From contig DATNFO010000039.1 in assembly GCA_035606355.1 (NCBI GenBank), positions 62,001 to 126,000 on the forward strand: 64,000 nt of DNA, written 5' to 3'. The notes beneath the pieces were generated by a model. That model saw nothing but the letters and a program-made list of their open reading frames with translations, was not told the origin of the DNA and made no database searches. The DNA comes from Sulfopaludibacter sp035606355. Its GTDB lineage: Bacteria; Acidobacteriota; Terriglobia; Bryobacterales; Bryobacteraceae. Of the stretch, positions 28,858 through 37,888 are shown in pieces. A program made the translations under genes and the position numbers. The number at the start of each line of letters is the position of its first letter. Positions within the stretch are counted from its first letter, which is position 1.

Positions 28858-30306
28858 TTAATTCCGCACAGACGGAAACGGTGTGGACAACCTCTGTCGC
28901 CGGACGGCGAGCCAAAGCCCGCCCAGCAGCATCCCACCGGCCAAGCCCGCTGCGGCGATTTGAGGCGTCCGCGGCCCGAGCGGCACTTGGGGCAGGTTCG
29001 CCGGGTCGAGAACCTCCAGGGTTCCACCCATGAACTCCATAGCGCGCCGGATATCGACGGGCGCTGTTCCTTCCCGCCGCAGCGCCAGAATCGTGTTCGA
29101 CTCGGTAAAGTCCGTGACGAGTTCGTGCACTACAACCTGCGCTTTGTACCTGTCCGGATATTCGAAGGAAATCAGAATTGCGGCGGTGTCTCCTGCGCGT
29201 TTGCCCGCGGGCGGCAATTCGCGAACGGAGATCGCCCGATTCCGCATTTGTTGCAGCACGGTGTCCAGAGACTGGGTTTGCCGCTGCTGGTGATAGAGGT
29301 CGCGCCGTGGGTCCTCGACGATGCGCGCCAGATTGTCGCGACTGAGCACCTTCTGCGTGAGGGCGGCGATCAACTCATGAGGGTCCTGACGCGGCAATTT
29401 CTGCAAGACCCGCGCCGGCGCAGTACGAGGCACCAAACGCAGCACGGCCTGCGAGCGGTAAGTCCGCGGCATCCACCACGCGATGGCAAGCGCGATGACG
29501 CAGCCGGCCGCGGCGAAGGCAGCCATTTGCAGCGACCGCCGCGGACTCCGCATGGTGAATCCCGCGACGAGCCCGGCGGCGAGCCCGATCCCTAAACCGG
29601 CCGCGGCATACGCGAGCCAGTCCGGCGCAACCGGGTCCGCCGGCGTCGCTTGCTGAACAAGTTCGAACCTGGGCTGGGGCGGAAGAGGCTCTGATGCGCC
29701 CCAGGCAGTAGCCCACAGGCGTCCGTGATAGGCAGCGACCGCCTGAGCGGTTTCGGCGAGGCGGGCGGCGATTGCGTGCGCCACCGATTGCGCCTTGTAG
29801 CGGTCGGGGTAGCGGAAACTGACAGTTACGAATTGACGATCGGCGCTTACCCGGATGCTGAGGTCCCGGTTTCGGATGCGGTCTACCAACTGATAGGCGA
29901 GCGGTCCGGTTTTGCTTTCGCCGGGGTAGAGATCCAGCGACGGCTGTTGCACTAGGGCCAGCAAACGGGGGCCGCTGAGCACGTCCCGCTCCGCGGTTCC
30001 CAAAACGTCTATGCCGGACGTGCCGCCGGAATCCAGAATGCGCAGCGTCTCCGTCGCGACATAGGTCCGCGGCGATGCGACTGCAATCGCGACCGCGGCA
30101 ACGGCGCCGGCCAGGGCCATTGCGCCGGCAAGCTCCAAGAGTCCCTTCATGGTCGTCATGCGCATGGTCAACGCGCCTCCTAAGACATTGAAAAATTCCC
30201 GAACATCGGCGGGCGCATCTTCGAGCAGCGCTTCGAACTCGGCGCCGTACCGGCGGCGCCATTGTGGCGGATACAGCCGCGCCGCCGCGCGAATCCAGCG
30301 TCTCAT
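28858..30306 (-). CDS. PadR-operon membrane protein with duplicated Wzz-like domains
   Basis: 482 residues. Paralogue of the next gene with the same layout: RLYPPQWRRRYGAEFEALLED N-terminus, a TM at about 55-75, a periplasmic domain with VTVSFRYPDRYKAQSVA, two TMs, a second periplasmic domain with ISFEYPDRYKAQVVV, and a final TM after LEVLDPANLPQVPLGPR. The near-repeat of FRYPDRYKAQ in the two halves shows the internal duplication directly. ATG overlaps the PadR stop by four bases. The pair may form a hetero-oligomer in the inner membrane. Confidence 0.78.
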   Translation of the reverse strand: MRRWIRAAARLYPPQWRRRYGAEFEALLEDAPADVREFFNVLGGALTMRMTTMKGLLELAGAMALAGAVAAVAIAVASPRTYVATETLRILDSGGTSGIDVLGTAERDVLSGPRLLALVQQPSLDLYPGESKTGPLAYQLVDRIRNRDLSIRVSADRQFVTVSFRYPDRYKAQSVAHAIAARLAETAQAVAAYHGRLWATAWGASEPLPPQPRFELVQQATPADPVAPDWLAYAAAGLGIGLAAGLVAGFTMRSPRRSLQMAAFAAAGCVIALAIAWWMPRTYRSQAVLRLVPRTAPARVLQKLPRQDPHELIAALTQKVLSRDNLARIVEDPRRDLYHQQRQTQSLDTVLQQMRNRAISVRELPPAGKRAGDTAAILISFEYPDRYKAQVVVHELVTDFTESNTILALRREGTAPVDIRRAMEFMGGTLEVLDPANLPQVPLGPRTPQIAAAGLAGGMLLGGLWLAVRRQRLSTPFPSVRN

Positions 30307-30593
30307 GCGTGCCGCAGCCTCCGCGCCGCCGCCTTCACCACCTGCTCCATGCCCGAAATCTGTTCTTCCAAATGCCGGCGGCCGGGTGCAGTCAACCGGT
30401 ATGGCTTGCGGCGCTCGTCAGAGTCCATGCCCTGAATCCAGCCCTCTGCCTCGAGTCGCGTGATCGCGCCATAAAGCGTGCCGGCGCCGAGCCGCACGCC
30501 GGCAAATGCCTCGACATCCGCCATGATGGCGTACCCGTGTTTATCGCCGCCGGCCAGGCTGGCGAGAATCAAAATCGCCGGATCGGTCACCAC
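30303..30593 (-). CDS. PadR-family transcriptional regulator
   Basis: 96 residues from GTG 30593, preceded by GAGGTG seven bases upstream; GTG 30590 is an alternative. Upstream in-frame sequence reaching 31049 runs through the promoter and hairpin element and is not coding. The winged helix shows ILILASLAGGDKHGYAIM, LGAGTLYGAITRLEAEGWI and RKPYRLTAPGRRHLEEQ, the standard PadR pattern. A C-terminal helix would mediate dimerisation. It heads the operon with the two Wzz-like genes and is probably autoregulated. Confidence 0.9.
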   Translation of the reverse strand: MVTDPAILILASLAGGDKHGYAIMADVEAFAGVRLGAGTLYGAITRLEAEGWIQGMDSDERRKPYRLTAPGRRHLEEQISGMEQVVKAAARRLRHA

Positions 30594-30599
30594 TATTTC

Positions 30600-30641
30600 A
30601 CCTCGCGCTATATCGTAAGGTGTAATAAGAGCGCGTGTCAA
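30600..30641 (-). promoter_or_regulatory. PadR promoter and probable operator
   Basis: On the minus strand, TTGACA (30641-30636) is followed after 18 bp by TACGAT (30617-30612). A 22-bp imperfect palindrome (30600-30621, ACCT...AGGT outside, centre TATA, 8 of 11 pairs) covers the -10 box. The expected transcript start is about 12 bases before the GTG. Binding of PadR here would block its own promoter. Confidence 0.55.
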
Positions 30642-30654
30642 GGATTGTTTTGTA

Positions 30655-30780
30655 GTCGCGCTCCGCGCGACCCGACAGGAAGGATTCCTGTCGGCACGTG
30701 GCAACAGGAATCTTTCCTGTTGCGGCGAGCGGAGCTCGCCCGGGCGCGCTCCGCGCGACCAGAGAGGAACCGATTCCTGT
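30655..30780. repeat. Short multi-hairpin element (copy 3, extended)
   Basis: Four consecutive perfect stems with 3-nt loops: GTCGCGC-tcc-GCGCGAC (30655-30671), CCGACAGGAA-gga-TTCCTGTCGG (30672-30694), GCAACAGGAA-tct-TTCCTGTTGC (30701-30723) and GGCGAGC-gga-GCTCGCC (30724-30740). A further partial copy runs to about 30787. The element fills the gap between the protoglobin stop and the PadR promoter and could terminate the protoglobin operon. Confidence 0.7.
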
Positions 30781-30787
30781 CGGCACG

Positions 30788-31324
30788 TCACCAGAGATTT
30801 CCGGCGTAGGCGCGCGACCAGAGGGTGATGTGCAGCAGCACCGCCCTGGTCCAGGCATCTTCCAGACGGCGGAGTTCCTTCGCGTCTTCTACTTCCTTCG
30901 CGAAGAACTCGCGCGTGGCTATCACCGTCACGCTCGTGAACGCGAGCAGGTAGCGAAGCGGCACCAGCGGCGGCGTGTTCGCGCCATCGGTGACATTCTT
31001 CTTCGCGGGCGTGTGGCGCAGCCCGATCTCGTCCTGATACGCGAGCCACTCGGCATCATGCGGACGCCTGGCCACATCGCGCACCCACTGCACGAATCGC
31101 ACGCGGACCTTGGCTTTATACGCTTCGTCGGGGCGGCCATCGGGTCCGAAAAACCACTGCGCGAGGTGCGGCTGTGAGGCGATAACGGCGCGCCAGGAGT
31201 CCACCATCGCCTCGGCGTGCCGGTCGAAGATGCGCTCGTAATGGCGCAGCACGGCCGCATCCGTGTCCTTCCAGCCAACCGTCGCTTCGATCAGCCGCAA
31301 CTCCTCAAGCGAGACGCCGCTCAT
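30788..31324 (-). CDS. Protoglobin-family heme protein
   Basis: 178 residues from ATG 31324. The block RPHDAEWLAYQDEIGLRHTP (near 95-115) is the protoglobin signature containing the proximal histidine; FFGPDGRPDEAY, FVQWVRDVARRPHD and the C-terminal helices (TVIATREFFAKEVED) complete the fold. Single-domain protoglobins bind O2, CO or NO at heme. There is no signalling domain attached, unlike globin-coupled sensors. It overlaps the NIPSNAP gene by four bases, and both follow an ArsR gene, pointing to a gas- or redox-linked operon. Confidence 0.9.
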   Translation of the reverse strand: MSGVSLEELRLIEATVGWKDTDAAVLRHYERIFDRHAEAMVDSWRAVIASQPHLAQWFFGPDGRPDEAYKAKVRVRFVQWVRDVARRPHDAEWLAYQDEIGLRHTPAKKNVTDGANTPPLVPLRYLLAFTSVTVIATREFFAKEVEDAKELRRLEDAWTRAVLLHITLWSRAYAGNLW

Positions 31325-31632
31325 TCGGGAACCTTCTGCAGGAACGAGCGATTCTCCAGCACGATGCAGCCGCTCGTCTCGGCGTGCTTCACGTTCGCGA
31401 TTGCGTCCGGATCTTTGGCGAGCCGGGCGCGATATTTCTCGTACGCTGTGAGGTCCGGAAACCGGATCAGCGCCAGCGCCTCGTTCGTCGGCCCGGCGAG
31501 CTTCGTGGGAATAAAGTAGCCGAGTAACTCGCCGCCGCAGCGCTTGATCGGCTCGGGCCAATTGCGAGCGTATGTCTCAAAGTCGGCGACCTTGTAATGA
31601 TCGATCGTGTATCGTATGCAGAGCGTAACCAT
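31321..31632 (-). CDS. NIPSNAP-family protein
   Basis: 103 residues with the ferredoxin-like alpha/beta-barrel pattern of NIPSNAP/ABM proteins: CIRYTIDHYKVADFETYARN, then GYFIPTKLAGPTNEALALIRFPDL and YEKYRARLAKDPD. GAGGAGGGG lies just before the ATG at 31632, so the start is well supported. The first 56 bases overlap the end of the ArsR gene in another frame. Function is unknown in bacteria; coupling to a protoglobin suggests a small-molecule or heme-related role. Confidence 0.9.
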   Translation of the reverse strand: MVTLCIRYTIDHYKVADFETYARNWPEPIKRCGGELLGYFIPTKLAGPTNEALALIRFPDLTAYEKYRARLAKDPDAIANVKHAETSGCIVLENRSFLQKVPE

Positions 31633-32290
31633 GTTCCCCTCCTCGTAAATTCAAACCGTACTCGCGCTCGAAACCGCGCAGTCCGCGGTCCGTCACGCGC
31701 AGCGCGCGAGTGTTGCCCGTGCGCGCCATCCAACCCTGTTGCAGAAATCGATCCAGCAGAAACGCCGCCAGCCGGCCCGCGAGGTGCGGCCGCCGCTCCG
31801 TCCAATCGACGCACGGGCGCGCAAACGGAGACCGGCTGAGCAACAGTTCCTCCGCGCCGCCGCCGGCCATGAACCAACTGCGTCCCGTGCCGCTGAGGCT
31901 GTAGTCCGAATTGAGGTATCCCAGCCGCAGGATGGAATCGTGCAGCAGCACTCCCGCGACGCCGGCCAGATGGTCGTAACACGACCGCGCGGCGCGGAGC
32001 TGCGGTTTCGCGGCCGCCCGCGGCGCCAGTGCGGCTAACGCCTCAAGCGCGCGAGCCACCGCCGGACCGGACAAGCGATAGACCTGATTCCGCCCGCGGC
32101 GAACGCACGCCACCAGCCGGGCTTCGGTCAGTTTGGAAAGATGAAAGCTGGCGCTTTGCGGAGAAACGTTGGCTGCTAACGCCAACTCACCCGCGGAGAG
32201 GGAGCGGCTATCGAGCAGCGCAAGCAACATCGCCGCACGAGCCGGATCGCCGAAGAGAGCCGCAGCGGAGGCAATATCGGGTTCACCCAT
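31577..32290 (-). CDS. ArsR-family transcriptional regulator
   Basis: 237 residues. The N-terminal winged helix (ALFGDPARAAMLLALLDSRS, then LALAANVSPQSASFHLSKL and RRGRNQVYRLSG) is classic ArsR/HTH_20. A C-terminal domain of about 130 residues follows with LAGVAGVLLHDSILRLGYL and WTERRPHLAGRLAAFLLDRF, typical of longer helical ArsR proteins. No clear metal-binding cysteine pair, so the ligand may be organic or redox. The last 19 codons run past the NIPSNAP start, an unusually long overlap; a late frameshift that removed an earlier stop is possible. Confidence 0.88.
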   Translation of the reverse strand: MGEPDIASAAALFGDPARAAMLLALLDSRSLSAGELALAANVSPQSASFHLSKLTEARLVACVRRGRNQVYRLSGPAVARALEALAALAPRAAAKPQLRAARSCYDHLAGVAGVLLHDSILRLGYLNSDYSLSGTGRSWFMAGGGAEELLLSRSPFARPCVDWTERRPHLAGRLAAFLLDRFLQQGWMARTGNTRALRVTDRGLRGFEREYGLNLRGGEHGYALHTIHDRSLQGRRL

Positions 32291-32357
32291 TACCTCCGAT
32301 CGTATGCGACAACGCGCCTCTACATTTCAAGGAAACTTGAAATGTCGGGGCGGCCGG

Positions 32358-33254
32358 TTACAGTGCGGACGGAAGCCCGGTGGTCACCAACACTTCCAGG
32401 AATCCCTGCGCCGCCCGATTCAACTTCTTCTTTTTCCGATGCACCACGCCGACCGGTCTGGCCAGTCCCGGAGCGTTCAACGGCACAGCCGCGAGCCGGC
32501 CCGCCGCGATTTCGGGTTCCATCGTTCGCGCCGGCAGAATGCTCACCCCCGCGCCCGACGCCACGGCTTCCTTGATCATTTGAATATTGTCGAAGTGCAG
32601 GACCGGACGGACATCCACTCCGTGCGCGCGCAGAAAGCGATCCAGTTCGCGCCGAATCGCGAGATCCTCGTCGAAGGCGATGAACGTTTCACCGTTCAAC
32701 TCCGCGGGTTCGCTGCGTTCCCTGCCGGCGAGCGCGTGGCCCGGCGGCACCGCCAACTGCATTTCTTCGTCGCGCCACGGAATCGCCGCGATCTCACGGC
32801 TCGCTTCCGGATAGCTCACGATTCCCAGATCGGCAGCATCGTTGTGGATCGCTTCGTAGATCTTGTCGGGCCGCATGTACTCTACGGTCAGGTGTGCGGC
32901 GGGGTACCGGCCGGCGAATTCCTGGCGCAGACGGCTCATCTCCGTGAGGCCGATCGAATAAATGGAGGCGACGCGCACAGCGCCTTCGATCTCCGCCTTC
33001 AGCCCTTCCAGTTGCAGCGTAAATTCAGCCTCCCGCTGCAAAACGTCGCGGCAGAATTCGGCGTACGCTTTTCCCGCCGGAGTTAACTCTAGTGGACGTT
33101 TACTTCGGTCGAAAACAGCCGTTCCGAGGCGGCGCTCCACCTCCTGAACGTGCTGGCTGGCCGCCGACTGGCTGATTCCAGACATAGCCGCCCCCTTACT
33201 CATGCTATGAGTAGCAGCTATGTCTTTAAATAGTTTGAGTTCCGACGACCACAC
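32358..33254 (-). CDS. LysR-family transcriptional regulator
   Basis: 298 residues from GTG 33254. The N-terminal HTH (LFKDIAATHSMSKGAAMSGISQSAASQHVQEVERRLG) and the LysR_substrate domain (GAVRVASIYSIGL, then DLGIVSYPE, then VASGAGVSILP) are complete. It is divergent from gltB across 161 bp, the usual position for a LysR activator of the divergent operon, as GltC is for gltAB in Bacillus. Regulation of gltBD is inferred from position alone. The 3' neighbour is the ArsR operon on the same strand. Confidence 0.9.
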   Translation of the reverse strand: MWSSELKLFKDIAATHSMSKGAAMSGISQSAASQHVQEVERRLGTAVFDRSKRPLELTPAGKAYAEFCRDVLQREAEFTLQLEGLKAEIEGAVRVASIYSIGLTEMSRLRQEFAGRYPAAHLTVEYMRPDKIYEAIHNDAADLGIVSYPEASREIAAIPWRDEEMQLAVPPGHALAGRERSEPAELNGETFIAFDEDLAIRRELDRFLRAHGVDVRPVLHFDNIQMIKEAVASGAGVSILPARTMEPEIAAGRLAAVPLNAPGLARPVGVVHRKKKKLNRAAQGFLEVLVTTGLPSAL

Positions 33255-33415
33255 AGCGCTAGTTTAGCATAAGCGGTTCTAATGACAAGCATGAAACAAT
33301 TTTTATTTGCCTAATACTAGAGTCGCTGGTACACTGGGCTCAAAGGCAACCGCCTCGTTGGACCGACCGGCAAAGGACTACCCTCCGCTCCGGTAAACAC
33401 CTGAGAGAAGAATTT
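33255..33415 (+). promoter_or_regulatory. gltB promoter and structured leader
   Basis: AT-rich 33280-33318 contains TAATAC as a possible -10. The following roughly 95-base leader is GC-rich and can fold: CTCA near 33340 pairs with TGAG near 33402, enclosing GGCaacCGCC and a CCGG...CCGG pairing. The closing stem ends just before the ribosome-binding region GAGAGAAG. It does not clearly match a riboswitch class I know. LysR-type sites are likely in the AT-rich half. Confidence 0.4.
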
Positions 33416-36400
33416 ATGTCCGATACCTCTGTCCAGACGGGCCTTCCCGCCGCGCAAGGCCTTTACGACCCCGCGTTTGAGCACGACGCCTGCGGCATAG
33501 GCTTTGTAGCCAGCATCAAGGGTCAGAAGTCGCATGAGATCATCCGCAAGGGCCTACAGGTTCTGATCAACCTGACGCATCGCGGCGCTTGCGGCTGCGA
33601 CCCGGAGACGGGCGATGGCGCGGGCGTGCTGATCCAGATTCCGCACGCGTTTTTCGCGCGCGAATGCGGCAAGCTGGGCTTCACACTGCCGGCTGCCGGC
33701 GAATACGGCGTCGGCATGATTTTCTTCCCGGTGGAAAAGCCCGCGCGCCTGCAGTGCGAAGGCATTGTGGAGCGCATCGTGCGTGAGGAAGGTCTCACCG
33801 TGCTCGGCTGGCGCGATACGCCGATCGATGGCGCAGCGATCGGCCGCGTGGCGCGCGTCTCACAGCCCTACATTCAACAAATCTTCGTGGGCCGCGCGCG
33901 CGGCATGAACGAAGATCAGCTCGAACGCAAACTCTACGTCATCCGCAAGCGCGCGGAGGCGGAGATCGCCGCATCCGCCATTCTGGACAAGGGCTTCTTT
34001 TACGTGCCGTCGCTATCGGCGCGCACGATCATCTATAAGGGTCTGCTGCTGGCGCCGCAGATCGCCAACTTCTACCCCGAGCTTGCGGATCCCGAAGTGG
34101 TGAGCGCGCTCTGCCTGGTGCACCAGCGCTTCTCCACGAACACGTTTCCCACCTGGCAGCTCGCGCACCCGTTCCGCTACATTGCGCACAACGGCGAGAT
34201 CAACACGATCCGCGGCAACGTCGCGTGGATGCACGCCCGCCAGAGCGTGCTCGCCTCGCCGCTCTTCAACGGGGACCTGAAGAAGCTGTTCCCGATTATT
34301 CAGCCGCAGGGCAGCGATTCGGCGGCTTTCGACAACGCGCTCGAGCTGCTGGTGATGGCTGGCCGCAGTCTGCAGCACGCCATGGCGATGCTGATTCCCG
34401 AAGCGTGGAGCAAGAACGCGCACATGAATCCGCAGAAGCGCGCGTTTTACGAATACCACGCGAGCCTCATGGAGCCCTGGGACGGGCCCGCGGCGATCGC
34501 CTTCACCGATGGCCGGAGCATCGGCGCGACCCTGGACCGCAACGGTCTGCGCCCCGCGCGCTATCTGGTCACGAAAGACGATCTGGTAATCATGGCGTCG
34601 GAAACCGGCGTGCTGCCGGTGAAGCCCGAAGACGTGAAACTGAAGGGCCGGCTGCAACCCGGCAAGATGCTGCTGGTGGACACCGAAGAAGGCCGCATCA
34701 TCTCCGATAAGGACCTCAAGGCGCGCCTGTACGGCCGCAATCCATACCAGCTCTGGCTCAAGGAAAATCAGATCACGCTGGACCAGCTTGCCGACCCTCC
34801 GCGCGAGCACGGCACCGATCCCGGCACGCTCCTGCAGCGGCAGCGCGCCTTCGGTTACACCGACGAAGACGTGAAAATGATCCTCAACCCCATGTCCGCC
34901 ACCGGCGAAGAGCCGGTCGGCAGCATGGGCACGGACACGCCGCTCGCGTGCCTGAGCGATAAGCCGCAGCCGCTGTTCAACTACTTCAAGCAGCTCTTCG
35001 CTCAGGTGACGAATCCGCCCATCGACCCCATCCGCGAAGAGATGGTCATGTCGCTGACCAGCTACATCGGCACGGAGCGCAACATTCTGGCCGAAACCCC
35101 GCAGCACTGCCACACCCTGAAGCTCAAGCATCCGATTCTCACCAATCGCGATCTGGAAAAGCTGCGGCGTGTTTCGCAGGGAGATTTTCTGGCGACCACG
35201 CTGCCGATGGTTTTCCCCGTGGAAGACGGCGAAAAGGGGCTGGAGCGCGCACTCACGCAGCTCTGCCGCCACGCATCTCAGGCGATTCAATCGGGCTACA
35301 CGCTGCTGATTCTCTCCGATCGCGGCATCGATTCCGAATACGCTCCCATTCCGAGCCTGCTCGCGCTGACCGCCGTGCACAACCACTTGGTCCGCGAAGA
35401 GACGCGCACGCAGGTGGCGCTCATCATCGAATCCGGCGAGCCGCGCGAAGTGATGCATTTTGCGCTGCTGATCGGCTACGGAGCAAGCGCCGTCAACCCG
35501 TACCTGGCGCTCGAAAGCGTCGGCGCGGCGGGAGCCGAAAACTTCATCAAGGCCATCAACAAAGGCCTCATGAAGACGTTCAGCAAGATGGGCATCTCCA
35601 CCCTGCAAAGCTATCGCGGGGCGCAGGTGTTCGAAGCCATCGGATTGAAGCGCGACCTGGTGAACCGCTACTTCACGGGCACGCCCTCGCGCATCGAAGG
35701 GGTAGGACTCGACGTGCTGGCTCAGGAGGCGATTCGCAAGCACGCGCTTGCGTTCCAGCCCTCTCACGATCTGCCGACCGGCGGCAATTATCAATACCGC
35801 CAAGACGGCGAATTCCATCTCTACAATCCGCAGACGATTTCGAAACTGCAGCACGCCGTGCGCCAGCGGAATTTCGAGACTTTTCAGCAATACGCGGACG
35901 CAATCGACAACCAATCGCGGCAGCTCTGCACGCTGCGCGGCCTGATGGAAGTGCGCGACGGCGCAAGCCCGGTTCCGCTGGAAGAAGTGGAGCCCGCGAG
36001 CGAAATCGTGAAGCGCTTCGCTACCGGCGCAATGAGCTTCGGCTCGATTTCGCAAGAGGCGCACGAGACACTCGCCATCGCCATGAACCGCATCGGCGGC
36101 CGCTCCAACACAGGCGAAGGCGGTGAGGATGAGGCTCGCTTCGGCACGGAACGGCGCAGCGCGATCAAGCAGGTGGCCAGCGGCCGTTTCGGCGTCACCA
36201 CCAATTACCTGGTGAATGCCGACGAGCTGCAAATCAAGATGGCGCAGGGCGCCAAGCCCGGCGAAGGCGGTCAGCTTCCCGGCCACAAAGTGGATGACAA
36301 GATCGCGCGTGTCCGACACTCCGTTCCGGGGGTCGGCCTGATCTCGCCGCCGCCGCACCACGATATCTATTCGATCGAAGACCTCGCGCAGCTCATCTAC

Positions 36401-37888
36401 GACCTCAAAAACGTCAACCCCGCCGCGCGCATCAGCGTCAAGCTGGTGGCCGAAGTGGGAGTGGGCACGGTCGCCGCGGGCGTCGCCAAAGCTCATGCCG
36501 ACGTGGTGCTGATCTCCGGCGATACGGGCGGCACGGGAGCCTCGCCGCTGAGTTCCATCAAGCACGCAGGCGTGCCGTGGGAGCTCGGGCTGGCGGAAAC
36601 GCACCAGGTGCTGGTGCTGAACGATCTGCGCGGCCGCATCAAAGTGCAGACCGACGGCAAACTCCAAACCGGCCGCGACGTGGTGATCGCGGCACTGCTG
36701 GGCGCCGAAGAGTTCGGCTTCGCAACCGCGCCGCTGGTGGCGATGGGCTGCATCATGATGCGCAAATGCCACCTGAACACGTGCCCGGTCGGCATCGCCA
36801 CGCAGGACCCGGCGCTGCGCGCGAAGTTTCAGGGTTCGCCCGAGCACGTCATCAATTTCTTCTTCTTCATCGCGGAGCAGGTGCGCGCGCACATGGCGCG
36901 CATGGGGTTCCGCCGCTTCGACGAGATGGTGGGGCGCGTCGACATGCTGGACGTGCGCCAAGCAATCGACCACTGGAAGGCGCAGGGCCTGGATTTTTCC
37001 GCGATCCTCTACAGCCCGCAAGTGCCGAGCCGCATCGCGCGCCGCTGCGTGCAGGCGCAGGATCACGGGCTCGACGAAGCGCTTGATTACAAGCTGATCG
37101 ATCACGCGCGGGAGGCCATCGATAACGGCACGCCCGTCGAAATCAAGCTGCCGATCAAGAATACGCACCGCACGGTGGGCGCGATGCTGAGCGGCGAGAT
37201 CGCCCGCCGCCACGGTTCCGCCGGACTGCCGGACGATACAATCCGCTTCGAATTCACCGGTTCGGCGGGACAGAGTTTCGGAGCTTTTCTCGCGCGCGGC
37301 GCGACACTCGAACTCGAAGGCGATGCCAACGACTACGTCGGCAAAGGACTCTCGGGCGGACGCATCATCGTGTATCCGCCGCGCAGTTCCAGCTTCCAAC
37401 CGGAAGAGAACATCATTGTCGGCAACGTCGCGCTGTACGGCGCAACCAGCGGCGAAGCCTTCTTCAACGGCATGGCAGGCGAGCGCTTTGCGGTGCGCAA
37501 TTCCGGGGCGACGGCGGTTGTCGAAGGCCTCGGCGACCACGGCTGCGAGTACATGACCAACGGCCTGGTGGTGGTGCTCGGCAAATGCGGGCGCAATTTC
37601 GCCGCGGGAATGAGCGGCGGCATCGCTTACGTGCTCGACGAAAAAGGCGATTTCGCGGAGCGGCGCTGCAATCCGGCGAGCGTGGCCGTGGAGCCGGCCG
37701 GCAGCGATGGCGCGGAACTCCGTGCGCTGATCGAGCGCCACGCCGAGTACACGGGCAGCCCGCGGGCGCGGTGGATTCTCGACAGTTGGGAGCAGATGCT
37801 TCCGCGCTTCCTGCGCATCTATCCACACGAATTCCGAAGGGTGCGCGAGCGCCAGGCCGCGACCCTACAGGAGGCTGCACATGGGTAA
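33416..37888 (+). CDS. gltB: Glutamate synthase, large (alpha) subunit
   Basis: 1490 residues, full length. After a short propeptide the class II amidotransferase begins at Cys in FEHDACGIGFVASIKG (about residue 27). Next come the central domain, the FMN/alpha-beta barrel synthase domain (SGRFGVTTNYLVNADELQIK, GAKPGEGGQLPG), the 3Fe-4S cysteines in CIMMRKCHLNTCPVG, and the C-terminal GXGXG beta-helix domain (GGRIIVYPPRSS, YGATSGEAFFNG). Catalyses the ammonia-transferring half of glutamate synthesis from glutamine and 2-oxoglutarate. Overlaps gltD by eight bases. Confidence 0.98.
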   Translation: MSDTSVQTGLPAAQGLYDPAFEHDACGIGFVASIKGQKSHEIIRKGLQVLINLTHRGACGCDPETGDGAGVLIQIPHAFFARECGKLGFTLPAAGEYGVGMIFFPVEKPARLQCEGIVERIVREEGLTVLGWRDTPIDGAAIGRVARVSQPYIQQIFVGRARGMNEDQLERKLYVIRKRAEAEIAASAILDKGFFYVPSLSARTIIYKGLLLAPQIANFYPELADPEVVSALCLVHQRFSTNTFPTWQLAHPFRYIAHNGEINTIRGNVAWMHARQSVLASPLFNGDLKKLFPIIQPQGSDSAAFDNALELLVMAGRSLQHAMAMLIPEAWSKNAHMNPQKRAFYEYHASLMEPWDGPAAIAFTDGRSIGATLDRNGLRPARYLVTKDDLVIMASETGVLPVKPEDVKLKGRLQPGKMLLVDTEEGRIISDKDLKARLYGRNPYQLWLKENQITLDQLADPPREHGTDPGTLLQRQRAFGYTDEDVKMILNPMSATGEEPVGSMGTDTPLACLSDKPQPLFNYFKQLFAQVTNPPIDPIREEMVMSLTSYIGTERNILAETPQHCHTLKLKHPILTNRDLEKLRRVSQGDFLATTLPMVFPVEDGEKGLERALTQLCRHASQAIQSGYTLLILSDRGIDSEYAPIPSLLALTAVHNHLVREETRTQVALIIESGEPREVMHFALLIGYGASAVNPYLALESVGAAGAENFIKAINKGLMKTFSKMGISTLQSYRGAQVFEAIGLKRDLVNRYFTGTPSRIEGVGLDVLAQEAIRKHALAFQPSHDLPTGGNYQYRQDGEFHLYNPQTISKLQHAVRQRNFETFQQYADAIDNQSRQLCTLRGLMEVRDGASPVPLEEVEPASEIVKRFATGAMSFGSISQEAHETLAIAMNRIGGRSNTGEGGEDEARFGTERRSAIKQVASGRFGVTTNYLVNADELQIKMAQGAKPGEGGQLPGHKVDDKIARVRHSVPGVGLISPPPHHDIYSIEDLAQLIYDLKNVNPAARISVKLVAEVGVGTVAAGVAKAHADVVLISGDTGGTGASPLSSIKHAGVPWELGLAETHQVLVLNDLRGRIKVQTDGKLQTGRDVVIAALLGAEEFGFATAPLVAMGCIMMRKCHLNTCPVGIATQDPALRAKFQGSPEHVINFFFFIAEQVRAHMARMGFRRFDEMVGRVDMLDVRQAIDHWKAQGLDFSAILYSPQVPSRIARRCVQAQDHGLDEALDYKLIDHAREAIDNGTPVEIKLPIKNTHRTVGAMLSGEIARRHGSAGLPDDTIRFEFTGSAGQSFGAFLARGATLELEGDANDYVGKGLSGGRIIVYPPRSSSFQPEENIIVGNVALYGATSGEAFFNGMAGERFAVRNSGATAVVEGLGDHGCEYMTNGLVVVLGKCGRNFAAGMSGGIAYVLDEKGDFAERRCNPASVAVEPAGSDGAELRALIERHAEYTGSPRARWILDSWEQMLPRFLRIYPHEFRRVRERQAATLQEAAHG

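Noticed and set aside
33340..33415. c-di-GMP or glycine riboswitch before gltB
   Set aside because: Pieces such as GGCAACC and GGCAAAGGAC recall these classes, but the order and core motifs do not match.
34013..37828. 1271-codon open frame antisense to gltB
   Set aside because: It lies wholly opposite gltB, whose amidotransferase, synthase and 3Fe-4S motifs are intact; long antisense frames are expected in GC-rich coding DNA.
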